DNA of 64,000 nt from Anastatus disparis (Eukaryota; Arthropoda; Insecta; Hymenoptera; Eupelmidae). The stretch's first letter is position 1; each line of letters begins with the position of its first letter. The notes under the pieces are model-generated. The model was not told the origin of the DNA, searched no databases, and saw only the letters and a list, made by a program, of their open reading frames with translations. Location of the stretch: assembly GCA_017163975.1 (NCBI GenBank), contig JAFFSR010000249.1, forward strand, positions 3,148,001-3,212,000, in the 5' to 3' direction. Both the position numbers and the translations under genes were made by a program. This document shows positions 34,873-45,515 of the stretch, one piece after another.

Positions 34873-35176
34873 AGTTATTTAGTCTAGATACTTAAGTTAT
34901 GACTTCAAAATCTGGAAAATGAATTACAGGTATTATTGAATTATTTAGTTTTATTACATATTCAATGCATAATTACACAATTACATTTTTTTTGGTGGAG
35001 CAACAACATATGTCATGCCATAAAAATTAAGTAACAAATTAGTAACAATATATGCTTTTAAGATCATTCCAATATGTCTATTATGTCAAGAGATATGAGG
35101 TGACTATGTACGCATTTTTTTCGCCAATAACTGGAGCAACAAAATCTTACACTCTACAATAAGTAAGCAATATACA
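34873..35176. other. AT-rich DNA, nothing recognised
   Basis: No ORF or repeat structure supported. Confidence 0.4.
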
Positions 35177-35960
35177 GGGTGACCCATTTTAATCTATGGA
35201 CCCCGATTTCTCCCAAAATACCAAACCTACTAAAAAATTGTTCAGATAGAAGTTGTTCATGGCGATGAGGATCACATTTTGGTGCCATTTGATTTGACCT
35301 TGAGGTCACTTTTAAAGGTCATTTAAAGGTCAAAGTCATTTTTTAAAATGGAAACCCATATTTTTGACACCAGGTTCGGAAAAAGCGGGAAATTTTATGT
35401 CCGAAATGGTATTTGAAAATTTTTTTCATGACCTTCAGAAAGTCAAATTAAGGTCAAATTCCAGAAAAACCCGTGTTTTATGGATATTCAAGACCTGTGT
35501 GTTTTTTCCAATGCGAACCTATATTTTTGACACCGGATTCGGAAAAAGCAGAAAATTTGGCGTTCGAAAGGGTATTTCAAAATTTTTTTCATGACCTTCA
35601 TAAAGTCAAATTAAAATTAAATACTGAAAATTTGCCCAAAAAATTTTTTTTTCAAGCTGTTGAGAATTATGGGCAAGAAAATGTTTGAGTAAGCTTGTGA
35701 ACCATTGACCTTGACTATCTTGACCTTGAATTCAGTTTTCAAGGTCATTTGAAAGTTAAAGTTATTTTATAATAGGAGCCCCTATTTTTATAACGGATTC
35801 TGAAAAAGCAGGATATTGAGCGTTTAAAACAATACTTTTCATTTTTTTTTAAATGACCTTTAGTATAGGTCAAACTAAAATAAAATACTGAAAATACACT
35901 CAAAACCCGTTTTTTAATCTCTAAAGACAGAGGTCAATCATCTTCGATAGTATTGCTTTG
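35177..35960. repeat. Left arm of a 6-kb inverted-repeat structure
   Basis: Starts ACAGGGTGACCCATTTTAAT. It contains internal repeats of ATATTTTTGACACC(A/G)G(A/G)TTCGGAAAAAGC and many GACCTT/AAGGTC words. From about 35280 it is the inverted counterpart of 40240-41091. The enclosed 4.3 kb contains other insertions. Frames in the arm show no protein domain. Confidence 0.65.
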
Positions 35961-36581
35961 TGCATCTTATATTTTTGATACTTATAATTATTAAATAATA
36001 AACATTTAAAAATGAAAATAAAAAATAAATTAAAAACGCAAAGTTAAAATACTTTATCTTGTCTTCGCCCCTTCTCTCTCATCATTCTTAACTTCATTAG
36101 AATTTTACCAACTCCAATTCTATAGAGCATATTTAACAATACAAAACCTTCCAATTCAAATTAATTAAGAAAATTCATCGCGAAAAAATTCACAATCTGA
36201 TGTCCAATAACATAAACTAATAAATCAAAATCCATCAAGTCTAACCATCAAACCCGAAAAAGCAAATCCACCATCTCAAAATTCATTAATTTTATGCATT
36301 TTTTTCTCGCTTATTCAGTGTTTACTAGTTGATCCCTCCTACTTTACTTGATGTAATAATCTTCGCACATAATTTTTTTCACACAGTGGATATAACTCGA
36401 AAATTCTTATAACAAACACTTTGCTAATAATCAACGATTGAAAAAAAAAACAATTACGTTTGATTTAAGTTTTATAATTATTATTATAATAAAGTTTTAC
36501 TCCTTTTCTGTATTACTCAATATTTATAATTGAAAAATTTACTATTTAAACGTGCTTAAATTTTCAAATTCCAAACGTACA
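35961..36581. other. AT-rich spacer inside the inverted repeat
   Basis: No gene or repeat identified. Confidence 0.4.
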
Positions 36582-36583
36582 TA

Positions 36584-37257
36584 CATTGCCGTCCATATGT
36601 TTTTGACCTTTTTCGATAAAAATTGTATGAACTTAAAAATATCATATCTCTGCAAAAAATCAACGTACAGAAATCGCCGGCATGGATCTAGAAAGGTCTA
36701 GAAGAGCACTTGAAAATCGTTTCTTTTTTCTTTAGCAATTTGGTTATTAAAAAAGTTAACAAATTTTTTTTTATATAAATTTTTCAAACTATGTATACAT
36801 ATTCTTAACTAAAAAATACGCATTTTTTTCTTTAACATTTTTTTCTAAAGTAAAAAATGGCGGAGATATGCAAGATTTGAAAAATGTACCTATTTTTTAC
36901 GAATTGGCTAATAACTAATTAATAAAAAATCTCAGACAAACAAATCGAACGGAATTTAAAAGAGGGATAAAATACCTTCATTTTTATGCGTTGACAGCAG
37001 AGAAAAAATTTTTTTTCAATGAGTGACAAAATATTAAAAATAGGTCAAAATTAAAAATTTTTTTTACTTCTTTATTTCTTATAAAGAATTGAAAAGAATA
37101 TATTTTTATATAAAAACGATGCCATTTTCAAGTGCTTTTCTAGACCTTTCTAGATCCATGCTGGCGATTTCCATAAGTGGATTTTTCGCAGAGATATGAT
37201 ATTTCAAAGTTCATACAATTTTTATCGAAAAAGGTGAAAAACATATGGACGGCAGGG
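36584..37257. mobile_element. TA-flanked foldback element
   Basis: CATTGCCGTCCATATGTTTT at the left and AAAACATATGGACGGCAGGG at the right. Pairing runs on for more than 100 bp, including CTAGAAAGGTCTAG-type blocks and the complementary block at about 37130-37160. TA lies on both sides (36582-36583, 37258-37259), the Tc1/mariner signature. No transposase. Confidence 0.8.
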
Positions 37258-37259
37258 TA

Positions 37260-38375
37260 GGTAATTACATTCACAAACTACCTTAACGCAATGGCTGATT
37301 ATAGTCCTGATGAGATCGTTGATATTGAGATCTCACTTGATGATTTTCATATGGAAAAGCATCATGGTAATAAGCGGCGAAAGAGGATATAAGAAAGCCT
37401 CGAACGCGCGTTCACAAGCGCGCAGCTACGCCCCTGATTTCGACAGCCAAGCGACTATCAAGCGTAACGCGTATACTGTACAATGTATAATATCCCTACT
37501 CTGAGGTGGCAGAGTAGGAATGTAGCGGCAAGCGCCGCAATTGCGAAGTATCTTGCTTAACGAGAAGCTTGTGCTCTGCACTCTCTTTCCATCATCGAGT
37601 CAATAAAGTATTAGTACTTTTCTTTTTATTCAAGTTCAAAGGACAGCAAAAGAGTACAAAATACGTACTCCGTACCTGTGTGAATTGAATAAAGTTAAAA
37701 TTAGATTTTCGCGTGTAAAGTCCGCAATTGAATATTTTAAATCTCAGTGATTTCAATCTACTAAAATAACGCCTGTGAAGTGTTAGTATTTTTACCTTCA
37801 CAGTTAAACTTATTGAATGAAATAGCCAAAAAGACACATTTCGTATGCCTTGCATTTACGTGCTGATCGCAAAGCATTGGCTTGGTTCACACACGTCTTT
37901 GCAAGTGTAAAATTAAATCATATTGAACAGATTGTCGCGTTCATCGTAGACAACATGAAGTGGTATTGAGAGTCAATAAGATATACCTAATGCTATCCTT
38001 TTACCTGCATCCTAATATCCCTCTGAAATAATATAAAATTAAAAGGGTTGGATCAAGCATATGGACCCGAATCTGGCAAGCAAGACGTCTTGTCAGTGTA
38101 CGGTCTACCAAGGCCTAACTCTTTCACACAAAATAATTAAAGTCATCAATGCAACGAGTTTGTACGTGAAGCGGTTAGGCGCCCGTTGAACTTGGAGTAT
38201 CAATCTATTGGGCATCCATCTTGTCTCGCTCGCACGCGCGATCGGTTCTATACCCGAAACGATCGTTTCTTAGAGTAAAACAAGGTGAGATGTCGTAATA
38301 TATGGTTTTCAGACACCATATACCAAAAAGTAGCGTCATATAAGGTTATGACGTCACAATATTATACTGGTTTTA
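37260..38375. other. Unclassified stretch, possibly LTR-like in part
   Basis: A 33-codon frame from about 37291 (MADYSPDEIVDIEISLDDF...) ends at a TAA near 37392, and no family is recognised. About 37450-37720 is GC-richer, starts near TGTACAATGTATAATATC and contains AATAAAG signals, so a solo LTR is possible. I see no second copy or target duplication. Confidence 0.25.
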
Positions 38376-38725
38376 GGTGAGTTTCATGGCAATTACGCTG
38401 CAGCATCAAGGCTTTATGCTCAAAGTTTTCCTGAAAGGTGACATCCAACTAATATGACAATACGTAGTTTTGTCCAAAGAGCTTGCAATGGACATCTCGC
38501 TCGTCAACATCATGAATATGACAAAAATGATGCGCGAGCTTTAACTATTTTAGCAATATTTTACTTTAATCCTCAAGTTTCTCCTCGCCAAATTGGAAGA
38601 GAAATAGGTATACCACAAAGTACTATTTTAAGGATTGTAAGAGCTCGAAAATATCACCCTTACTACATCACTCTTACGCAGACTTCACAACCTAATCATC
38701 ATCTGATGCATATTACTTTTTGCCA

Positions 38726-38740
38726 ATAGGCTTTGCAAAT
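38726..38740. repeat. 15-bp target duplication of the SINE, left copy
   Basis: ATAGGCTTTGCAAAT, repeated exactly at 39105-39119. Confidence 0.92.
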
Positions 38741-39104
38741 AGGAGCGCGGTGGCGTAACGGATAGAGCTCTTGCCTTCAACGCGGTGGGCACGGGTTCGA
38801 ATCCTGGCCAGGCACCTCTGACTTTTTTTTCGAAAGAAAATTAGTGTATGTGCTACCCATATCGCGACTCTTAAGAAATCTGACCTCATTGAGTATCGGT
38901 TGATTGTTGGTCACAAAAGTGGCTGACCATCCAGCGGTAGTCAAAGTTTTCGGTATGGCGGTGTCTGACAGTCTAGCCTGATGTAATGTGTTAAACGGTT
39001 CCGAGCTGGGCTCCCTCGACATCTCCATAGAAAAAGGTTAATTATATAAAGGATAACAATATCCTTTATATATTAATCTTTTTTTTAAAATGAAAAAAAA
39101 AAAA
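38741..39104 (+). mobile_element. tRNA-derived SINE inserted in the mariner pseudogene
   Basis: The head (about 38742-38816) has tRNA-like RNA polymerase III boxes: an A-box-like TGGCGTAACGGATAGAGC and a B box GGTTCGAATCC. A ~230-bp body follows, and it ends in TGAAAAAAAAAAAAA. An exact 15-bp duplication flanks it. A promoter of this kind, an A-rich tail and a long perfect duplication define a SINE mobilised by a LINE. The acceptor stem does not pair, so this is not a functional tRNA. Confidence 0.9.
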
Positions 39105-39119
39105 ATAGGCTTTGCAAAT
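39105..39119. repeat. 15-bp target duplication of the SINE, right copy
   Basis: Exact match of 38726-38740, directly after the A-rich tail. Confidence 0.92.
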
Positions 39120-39469
39120 GATAGACGATGATTCTAATTTTTTAGGTATGTGCTTTTCTCAGATGAGACTTAATTTTATAGTGATGGACAACTTAATAGA
39201 CACAACTGTTATTATTGGTCAGATGTAAATCCCGACTGATACAGGCCAATAGATCATTAAAATCGATGGAGTCTTATGGTGTGGTGCGGCATTATGAATG
39301 GTTATTTGATTGGTCCTTACTTTTTTTAACAGAACGTTGATAGACACAATTAACTATTGCTGCTAAGAGATCACTTACCAGGATTATTAGAAGATGTTGA
39401 CTTGGCAACAAGAGCAAGAATGTGGCTTTAAGAAGATGGTGCTGCACCGCATTATGCACTCATTGTACC

Positions 39470-39697
39470 CTTAGAGCATATACTACTGAAGGAAGCACGT
39501 TTATGGAAAGAGTGTAGACGCACGAGCAAGAGAAAGAGAGACAGTTTGGGTACCACCTTTCTCTCTTGTGCAGGCACATGACTGGTTGACGCCACTTCTT
39601 TCTAAGAGAAAACGGTTACCCAAACTATTGTCCTCTCTCTCAATATCGTCTACACTTTTTGTTCAGGCGTGCTTCCTCTAGTAGTATATGCTCTAAG
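39470..39697. mobile_element. hAT-type MITE, copy 2
   Basis: CTTAGAGCATATACTACT at the left and AGTAGTATATGCTCTAAG at the right. An exact 8-bp duplication ATTGTACC flanks it (39462-39469 and 39698-39705). It is inserted in the mariner pseudogene. It is 228 bp, against 252 bp for the older copy at 14659-14910. Confidence 0.9.
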
Positions 39698-40008
39698 ATT
39701 GTACCTGCCTTTTTGAATGCCAATTACAATGACAGATGGATTTGAGGAAGGGGTCGAGTTGAATGGCCTCCTTGCTCATCAGATATGACTTCACCTGATT
39801 TCTTTTTATGGGGATACTTAAAAAATATTGTTTTTGTTGAACGATCAACCATCAGCGATAATTTTAAGGATCACATTCATAGAGCTTGTGCAGCCATCCC
39901 TAGAGCTACCCTGCTTAGAACTGTCGATAGTTTTCAAAGGAGATTGCAGTTATGCCTCGAAGCCAACGTAGGTAATTTTAATTTGTGGATAATTCATTTG
40001 AATTAAAA

Positions 40009-40087
40009 TGTCAGTGAGAAGCAAGGACGCTGGCGTTAAACAAGCACCTCAGTGAGAGGCAAGGGGACTCACATTAAACAAGCACCC
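40009..40087. repeat. Two tandem ~39-bp units
   Basis: A unit starting CAGTGAGA(A/G)GCAAGG and ending TTAAACAAGCACC occurs twice in a row just after the transposase remnant. It may be part of the transposon's end. Confidence 0.6.
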
Positions 40088-40239
40088 CAAAGGAAACAGA
40101 ATTTACTACGTTCACGTCATTGCTTGTGGGTAAAGCTAAAAGTGAGATTTAAGATAAAAGTAAGACTTTAGAGTAAAAAAATAATTTGACCGTTAAACAT
40201 CATTCAAAATTTACCACTATCTTAAAAATTAAAAAAAAG

Positions 40240-41091
40240 GGGGGGATTTGAGTATATTTTTAGTATTTTACCTTAGTTTGACCTACTAAAGGTCATTTAA
40301 AAAAAATGAAAAGTATCGTTTTAGACGTACAATCTCTTACTCTTCCAGGATCCGGTATAAAAGTAGGGGTTCCTATTTAAAAATCACTTTAAGAGGAGGT
40401 CGAGTATATCTGTCCTTTTCTAATCAAAGAATTGATTTTTTTACAAAAACTAATAATTGTAGCAAAAAATAAGGAGATAGCCCCATCTTGTATCATTAAA
40501 AGTAATATTTTCTTTGATGAGGAAAAATTATTTTTATCGATTCGTTTTGAAGAAAACCTTGAAAAACTTAAAAAATAGTGGTTAGGATAGACAATTCAAT
40601 TTTTCAAAGTTTTCTTAAAAACGAAGTGATAAAAATAATTTTTCCTCATAAAAGAAAATATTGCCTTTTATTATACTAGATGGGGCTTTCTCTTTATTTT
40701 TTGCTACAATTATTAGGTTTTGCAGAAAAATGAATTTTTTTAGTTAGAAAAAGATAGAGATATACGACCTGCTCTTAACCATCAAATAACCCTGAAAACT
40801 AAATTCAAGGTCAAGGTAGTCAAGGTCAATGGTTTACAAGCTCACTGAAACATTTTCTTGTCCACAATCCTAAAAAGCTTGAAGAATACATTTTTTGGGC
40901 AAATTTTCAGTATTTAACCTCGATTTGACCTTCTGAAGGTCTTAAAAAATTTTTAAATACCATTTTGGACGTGAAATTTCCCGCTCTTTCCGAACCCAAT
41001 AACCCCAATAACCCGGTGTAAAAAATTTGGATTCCCATTAAAAAAAATGACCTTGACCTTCAAATGACCTCTAAAAGTGACCTCAATCGCA
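40240..41091. repeat. Right arm of the 6-kb inverted-repeat structure
   Basis: Inverted counterpart of 35280-35960, with the same GACCTT/AAGGTC-rich blocks. It is interrupted by a TTAA foldback element (40389-40778), which is absent from the left arm and therefore inserted later. Confidence 0.65.
40389..40778. mobile_element. TTAA foldback element 3
   Basis: Starts TTAAGAGGAGGTCGAGTATA and ends with ...CGACCTGCTCTTAA. Long arms include AATATTTTCTTTGATGAGG in both orientations. The left end has CTGTCCTTTTCTAAT. A partial copy of the same body lies at 43918-44170. Confidence 0.8.
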
Positions 41092-42384
41092 TAAATAAAT
41101 TAATGCATATAATATAGTTTAAGAAAAAATAGTACTATTCAATCTAGGTCGAGTAAATACATCCTTAGAGCGGCTTTAAACCTGCTAAGTGATGGTAGAT
41201 GTTTAATATCAGCAGGCAGAGACTTTTAAAAATACGCACCTTGAACTTGGGAGGAATTCATCCCAGTCTCAGTGCGCATAAAGGACACTGCAAGATCTTT
41301 AATCTGACTCCTAGTGGTCGCTCTGGGCATATGTCTAGAAAAAAGACCCACTAAATATTCGGGAGTATTCATACTTATGATTTTGTACATAAGTTAAGCC
41401 TAGTCTGTAAAATACTGTCTCTCCGAATCAGTAAACAGCTAGCCCAGAGCATATTTATAGAGAGAGACATAATCACCCATTCTCACATCTAATAAATATA
41501 TCACATCTGAATTTTGCATTGTCTGTAATCGTCTTCGTAGCTCCTGTGAAACATTAAGCAAGACTGCGAGCAGTAATCAAGAAGCGGGAACAGCAGGGCA
41601 GTTGCAAGTTGTTCATGCAGAGCCTCAGTGATATACCGACGGAAAAACCGCAGGATATTTATCACTTTATTGAATTTTATAGTCATATCAATGTGCGGTT
41701 CCCACGAAAGTCCAGAGTCGAGTACAACACCAAGCTCGTAACGGAGTTGGAGAAAGGAATATCGTCACCACTCCCCAGGCAATCGTCCTTGGCTCACCAA
41801 TATAAAAACTGCTAATAAAACGATTACTACCAAATACGATTGAATTGATTTTCCTAACATTCAAAGTGAAAAAAATATTCTTTTTTTAACACGTGGAAGC
41901 CATTTATTTCCTTCCTGATGAATAGGAGTTTATCCATCCGAGTGCGGCCTTGGAAAACTCCATCGATTTCTGCCTTCTAGACCCGAATTTATGTCGTCTG
42001 TAAGTTTGACTACAGCAGTCTGCGTGAAATAGTGTTTTCTAAATCCAGTCTACATAGAATCGAGCAATCCATTAAAAGTAATGTACTCCTGCAACTGACC
42101 ATGGGTGATCTTCTCAAGAACCTTTAAAAGAAAACATAAAATGACTATATGCTTAAAATTGTTTGGCTGTTCAGATGCAGTACACTTTTCCAACGGTATA
42201 GTACGTGCTCGCTTTTAAAAGCAAGCGAAGACTCCCCATTCCAAAAATGAATTAAAAAGTCACAAGATGTTCATTAATAAATGGTTAAGCTTCAACTATC
42301 ACACTTTGCAGAATGTCATCCTCATCACGAGCCTGTGAGGAAAAATATGAGATTGCAAGCAAAACAGCATTAAAATCAATTGGT

Positions 42385-42592
42385 TTAAGAGCAGGCTGGA
42401 TTCGCTGTCCTTATCTAATTAAATTTTTTGTTATCTACTCAAGCATTAATCGATGTATCTGCAAATTGAAGATTGAACGCAAAAGATATAATCATTGTAA
42501 ATATTTATGCAAAAAAAAATTCTCATAATCATACTTGAGTAAATAACAAAAAACTTGACTAGACAAAGACAGCGAATCCGGCTTGCTCTTAA
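42385..42592. mobile_element. TTAA foldback element 4, short
   Basis: TTAAGAGCAGGCTGGATTCG at the left and CGAATCCGGCTTGCTCTTAA at the right, 208 bp. The arms are a shortened version of the element at 30075-30467. Confidence 0.8.
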
Positions 42593-42923
42593 AGGTAAAA
42601 CCACTTTCATCACATTAAGAAAGAATCCTCAACCGCTCTTCACTATCCTCATATGGTGAGACTGACACCACAGTAAAGTTCGCATTAAGCTCATCCGGAA
42701 CGAATCCATTCAAATCCCTTTGAAGTCTATCCAAAGAGCACTAAATCTGTTGTGAATGTACATAGTCTTAACACGTTCCGTCTATTCATCCACTGTTCTA
42801 CGTAACTACAGGAATTCAGAGAGATGATGCCTGTCTTCTGTTCGTTTGTATCTATGGTATGCAGCTTCTCTTTTACGCTGCATCTGTGACAATCCTCCAT
42901 CTATTCATTGAAACTTATTCTTA

Positions 42924-43654
42924 GGGGTCGTACCCAAATGCCGTTGACAATTTTTTCGATATTTCGACCCCCGGTCCCCTTTCCGTGACATGTGTAAACT
43001 ATCAAAGTACCCTCCTCCCCCTGTAACGTAAACTAACTTTTTTATTTTTTATTAAACTTTTAAAAAAAATTTTAATTATATTAATTACTTTTTAAATATT
43101 GAACATTTTTTTATGTTTTTTATTTTATTAAAATAGCATTTTCACAAAACAACAGAATTCTAAACATTGCATATAATAAATATTTATAAGATATTAAATA
43201 TATTAATCGTCGATAAACTTTTTCACTTCAATTTTATCGAAAAAGATCATAAAACTATGAACCTTTTAAAATACGTTATAAAAATAGAACACGATTCAAC
43301 AGGCACAAATAGAAATGCTGCAATCGGCTTGAAAATTTTTCGTTTGTTTTGACAGCTCACTCGCTAAAAGAAACGGCTTATGCTTTGCACCGTATGGCGG
43401 CGCCCGCGTACATGTAAAAGAAAGTAATATACTGTGTTTTAGTGGACAGACTGCGGAACTGCTTGACTTTGCAGTTTTCGGATGAAAAATCTGCTCCAAA
43501 TTGCTAATATTATGCAATGATCTTTTTGATAAAAAAAAAAAATAGCCAACGTAGGAGTAAATAACTAACCCCCCCTCCCATAGCGTTACTTTTCGTAGAT
43601 TTTGATCGACCCCTTGCCCCCAAAAAACTGTCAACGGCATTTGGGTACGACCCC
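42924..43654. mobile_element. Harbinger-like inverted-repeat element with TTA duplication
   Basis: GGGGTCGTACCCAAATGCCG at the left and CGGCATTTGGGTACGACCCC at the right. TTA lies on both sides (42921-42923, 43655-43657), fitting PIF/Harbinger. 731 bp. The 153-codon frame overlapping its right half (43296-43757) crosses the element's end and is not a gene. Confidence 0.8.
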
Positions 43655-43917
43655 TTACTAGGCTTGAACGTTTCAACAGCCCCAAATTCTCCATTCCAGC
43701 AATGCGATTGTCACAGAGGCAACCAAGTGCAGACTCTGGATTAACTGCGTTAATCATAAACGGTGACCAATCATAGTTGGCAAGTTTCTTTCCTAACGAA
43801 GTTGAACAAACGTCTTTAAAGAGTTTATTCTAGAAAAGTCATCCAAGCATTTTTAAGTCCTAATTCCAAACTAGAAAAGACCAGATTTAATTTGCTGTTT
43901 TTAGAATAAAGAATACA

Positions 43918-44170
43918 CTAGGTTGTATATCTCTATCTCTTTTCAATTAAAAGATTCACTTTTTTGTTAAAACTCATTATTACAGCAAAAAATAAAAAGA
44001 AAGTCATATCCCGTATTATAAAAAGCAGCATTTTCTTTGATGAGGAAAAATTGATTTTATTACTTTGTGTTCAAGAAAAATTTAAGATACCAAATTTTAT
44101 ATCTAAACTTCTATTCTAAAAGTTATTTAATATTTTTTAAACAAAGTAATGAAATTGATTTTTCGCTATC
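43918..44170. repeat. Partial copy of the TTAA foldback 3 body
   Basis: Matches the left arm of 40389-40778 from about GGT(C/T)G(A/T)(A/G)TAT onward, including CAGCAAAAAATAA... and TTTTCTTTGATGAGGAAAAA. Neither TTAA end is visible. Confidence 0.6.
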
Positions 44171-44259
44171 GTAGATTGAAAAACGCTGCCAATGCGTTGA
44201 CGCAATGCTTTCTCATAGAGCTCATTTATATTTTATATTTTTAAATATGTTTTGAATGT

Positions 44260-45160
44260 AAAAATGTGATTTTCATGCAAATTTTAAAGCAAATCCATCG
44301 AGTACTTTACGTAAAATAAAAAAAATAAAAAATAAAAAATTTTTTTCAAAATCTCTAGAATGCTCTAAAATTGTAACTACGCTAGGAAAATTAGTTTTCA
44401 AAAGCTTGTTTTCTGCTGACAGTAACAATTAACTTTTATATAAATTTTGGAGCAAATCCATCGAATAATTAACGTAAAATAGAAAAAAAATTAAAAATTG
44501 AAATTTTTTTTTCAATCTTTAAAATGCTCTAAAATTAAAACTACGCTAAGGAAATCAGTTTTCAAATTTCTTATTTTAGCGATCGCAAATAATTTATATA
44601 TACATTTTTAAGGAAATTCATCAACTAGTTTACTTAAAATACCAAAAAAATGAGAAATCTAAATTAAAAAAAAAATTTTTAAATGACTAAAATTAAAACT
44701 ACGCTAAGAAAACCAATTCTCAATAGTTCCCCCCCCCCCCCCCCCACTTAGACAAAAAATAAATTGTATGCAAAACTGGAAGCAAATCGATGAAGTAGGT
44801 CACGAGATCTAACTAAATACAAACAAGTTTTTCAAAAATTTTAAAATACTCTATAATTAAAACTAAGCTAAGAAAATTAATTCTCAAAAGTTTTTCTTTT
44901 TTTGGCAATCGCAAATAATTTCTATGCAAATTTTAGAGTGCATTCATCGAGCAGTGTGCGTAAAATTGAAAAAAAAATGAAAAATCAAAATTTTTTTAAA
45001 ATTCTTAAAATGGCTCCGAAATTAAAACAACGCTAAGAAAACTAATTTTAAATATTATCCGCACGAGTTATACAAAAAACAAATTGTATGCAAAATTTGA
45101 ACCATATCCATCGAGTAGTTTTCGAGATCCAATTGGGTAAATGAATACACAGACACATAC
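44260..45160. repeat. Tandem array of ~160-bp monomers, array 2 (inverted)
   Basis: Blocks such as GCAAATCCATCGAGTA recur near 44288, 44450, 44610, 44780, 44937 and 45098. These are the reverse complement of the array-1 monomer, giving about six units. A 17-base C run (44729-44745) interrupts one monomer. Both arrays share flanking words (CTTTCTCATAGAG at one side, a TTTTTCGACTC segment at the other), so they come from the same kind of element. Confidence 0.8.
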
Positions 45161-45515
45161 ATACATACAGACATTTTCTAAAAATTACTTTTTTCGACTC
45201 CCTGAGTACAAATATGCACAAATTAGTGAAAAAATAGAAGAAAGAAAAAGAATAGAGATATTCAATTTTCTTTTAGAATTATGATTAAAGTTACAATTAT
45301 CCAAAGTTGAGCAATAAAAAGTTATTAAAAACATCATAATCCTGACCCCCGCAATATTATGAATAATAACTGCATTTTCGATGCTCCATAAGGAACAAGC
45401 ATACTTTTAGTTATAACAAACATTATTAATTTTTCATTCTAAAAACTTTTTTATATCTTCTTTTAATTAATACTGTTAATTTTGAGAACCGAAATATTTT
45501 GAAATATTAGCCTTA

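Larger units (their letters stand above)
38376..40005 (+). pseudogene. mariner-type (Tc1/mariner) transposase, interrupted twice
   Basis: The N-terminal part (38376-38725) reads GEFHGNYAAASRLYAQSFPE, then PRQIGREIGIPQSTILRIVR and YHPYYITLTQ, the paired helix-turn-helix DNA-binding region. After a SINE (38741-39104) it resumes with catalytic-core pieces in several frames: NRWSLMVWCGI..., IGPYFF, LLEDVDLATRARMWL and DGAAPHYA. After a hAT MITE (39470-39697) it ends with SPDFFLWGYLKNIVF, ACAAIPRATLLRTVDSFQRR and LCLEANVGNF. The whole order of a DDE transposase is recognisable but stops and frameshifts are many. Its own terminal repeats are not evident. Confidence 0.85.
41120..43850 (-). pseudogene. 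CR1-like non-LTR ORF2 remnant, interrupted by two MITEs
   Basis: Minus-strand blocks, from the 5' side: a region around 42300-42640 resembling LLAIS.SSQAR in element A; KVLEKITHGQLQEYI...TGFRKHY.TQTAVVKLTDDI (about 42000-42125); LNVRKINSIVFGSNRF (about 41830); FFRRYITEALHEQLATALLFPLLDYCS (41570-41670); and a C-terminal MNTPEYLVGLFSRHMPRATT block near 41340. These match the RT and C-terminal regions of the two CR1-like elements at 51-60 kb. The RT palm between TDDI and LNV is deleted. The MITEs at 42385-42592 and 42924-43654 interrupt it. It is not in a GA repeat. Confidence 0.7.

Noticed and set aside
37291..37392. Short ORF beginning MADYSPDEIV
   Set aside because: Acidic start and basic end look protein-like, but it is only 33 codons and I recognise no family. 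Not called as a gene.
38742..38816. Functional tRNA gene
   Set aside because: A and B boxes are present, but the acceptor stem does not pair, and the segment is the head of a 364-bp unit with a 15-bp target duplication and an A-rich tail. It is a SINE head.
43296..43757. 153-codon minus-strand ORF
   Set aside because: It crosses the right end of the Harbinger-like element and its TTA duplication, and has no recognisable domain, so it is a chance frame.
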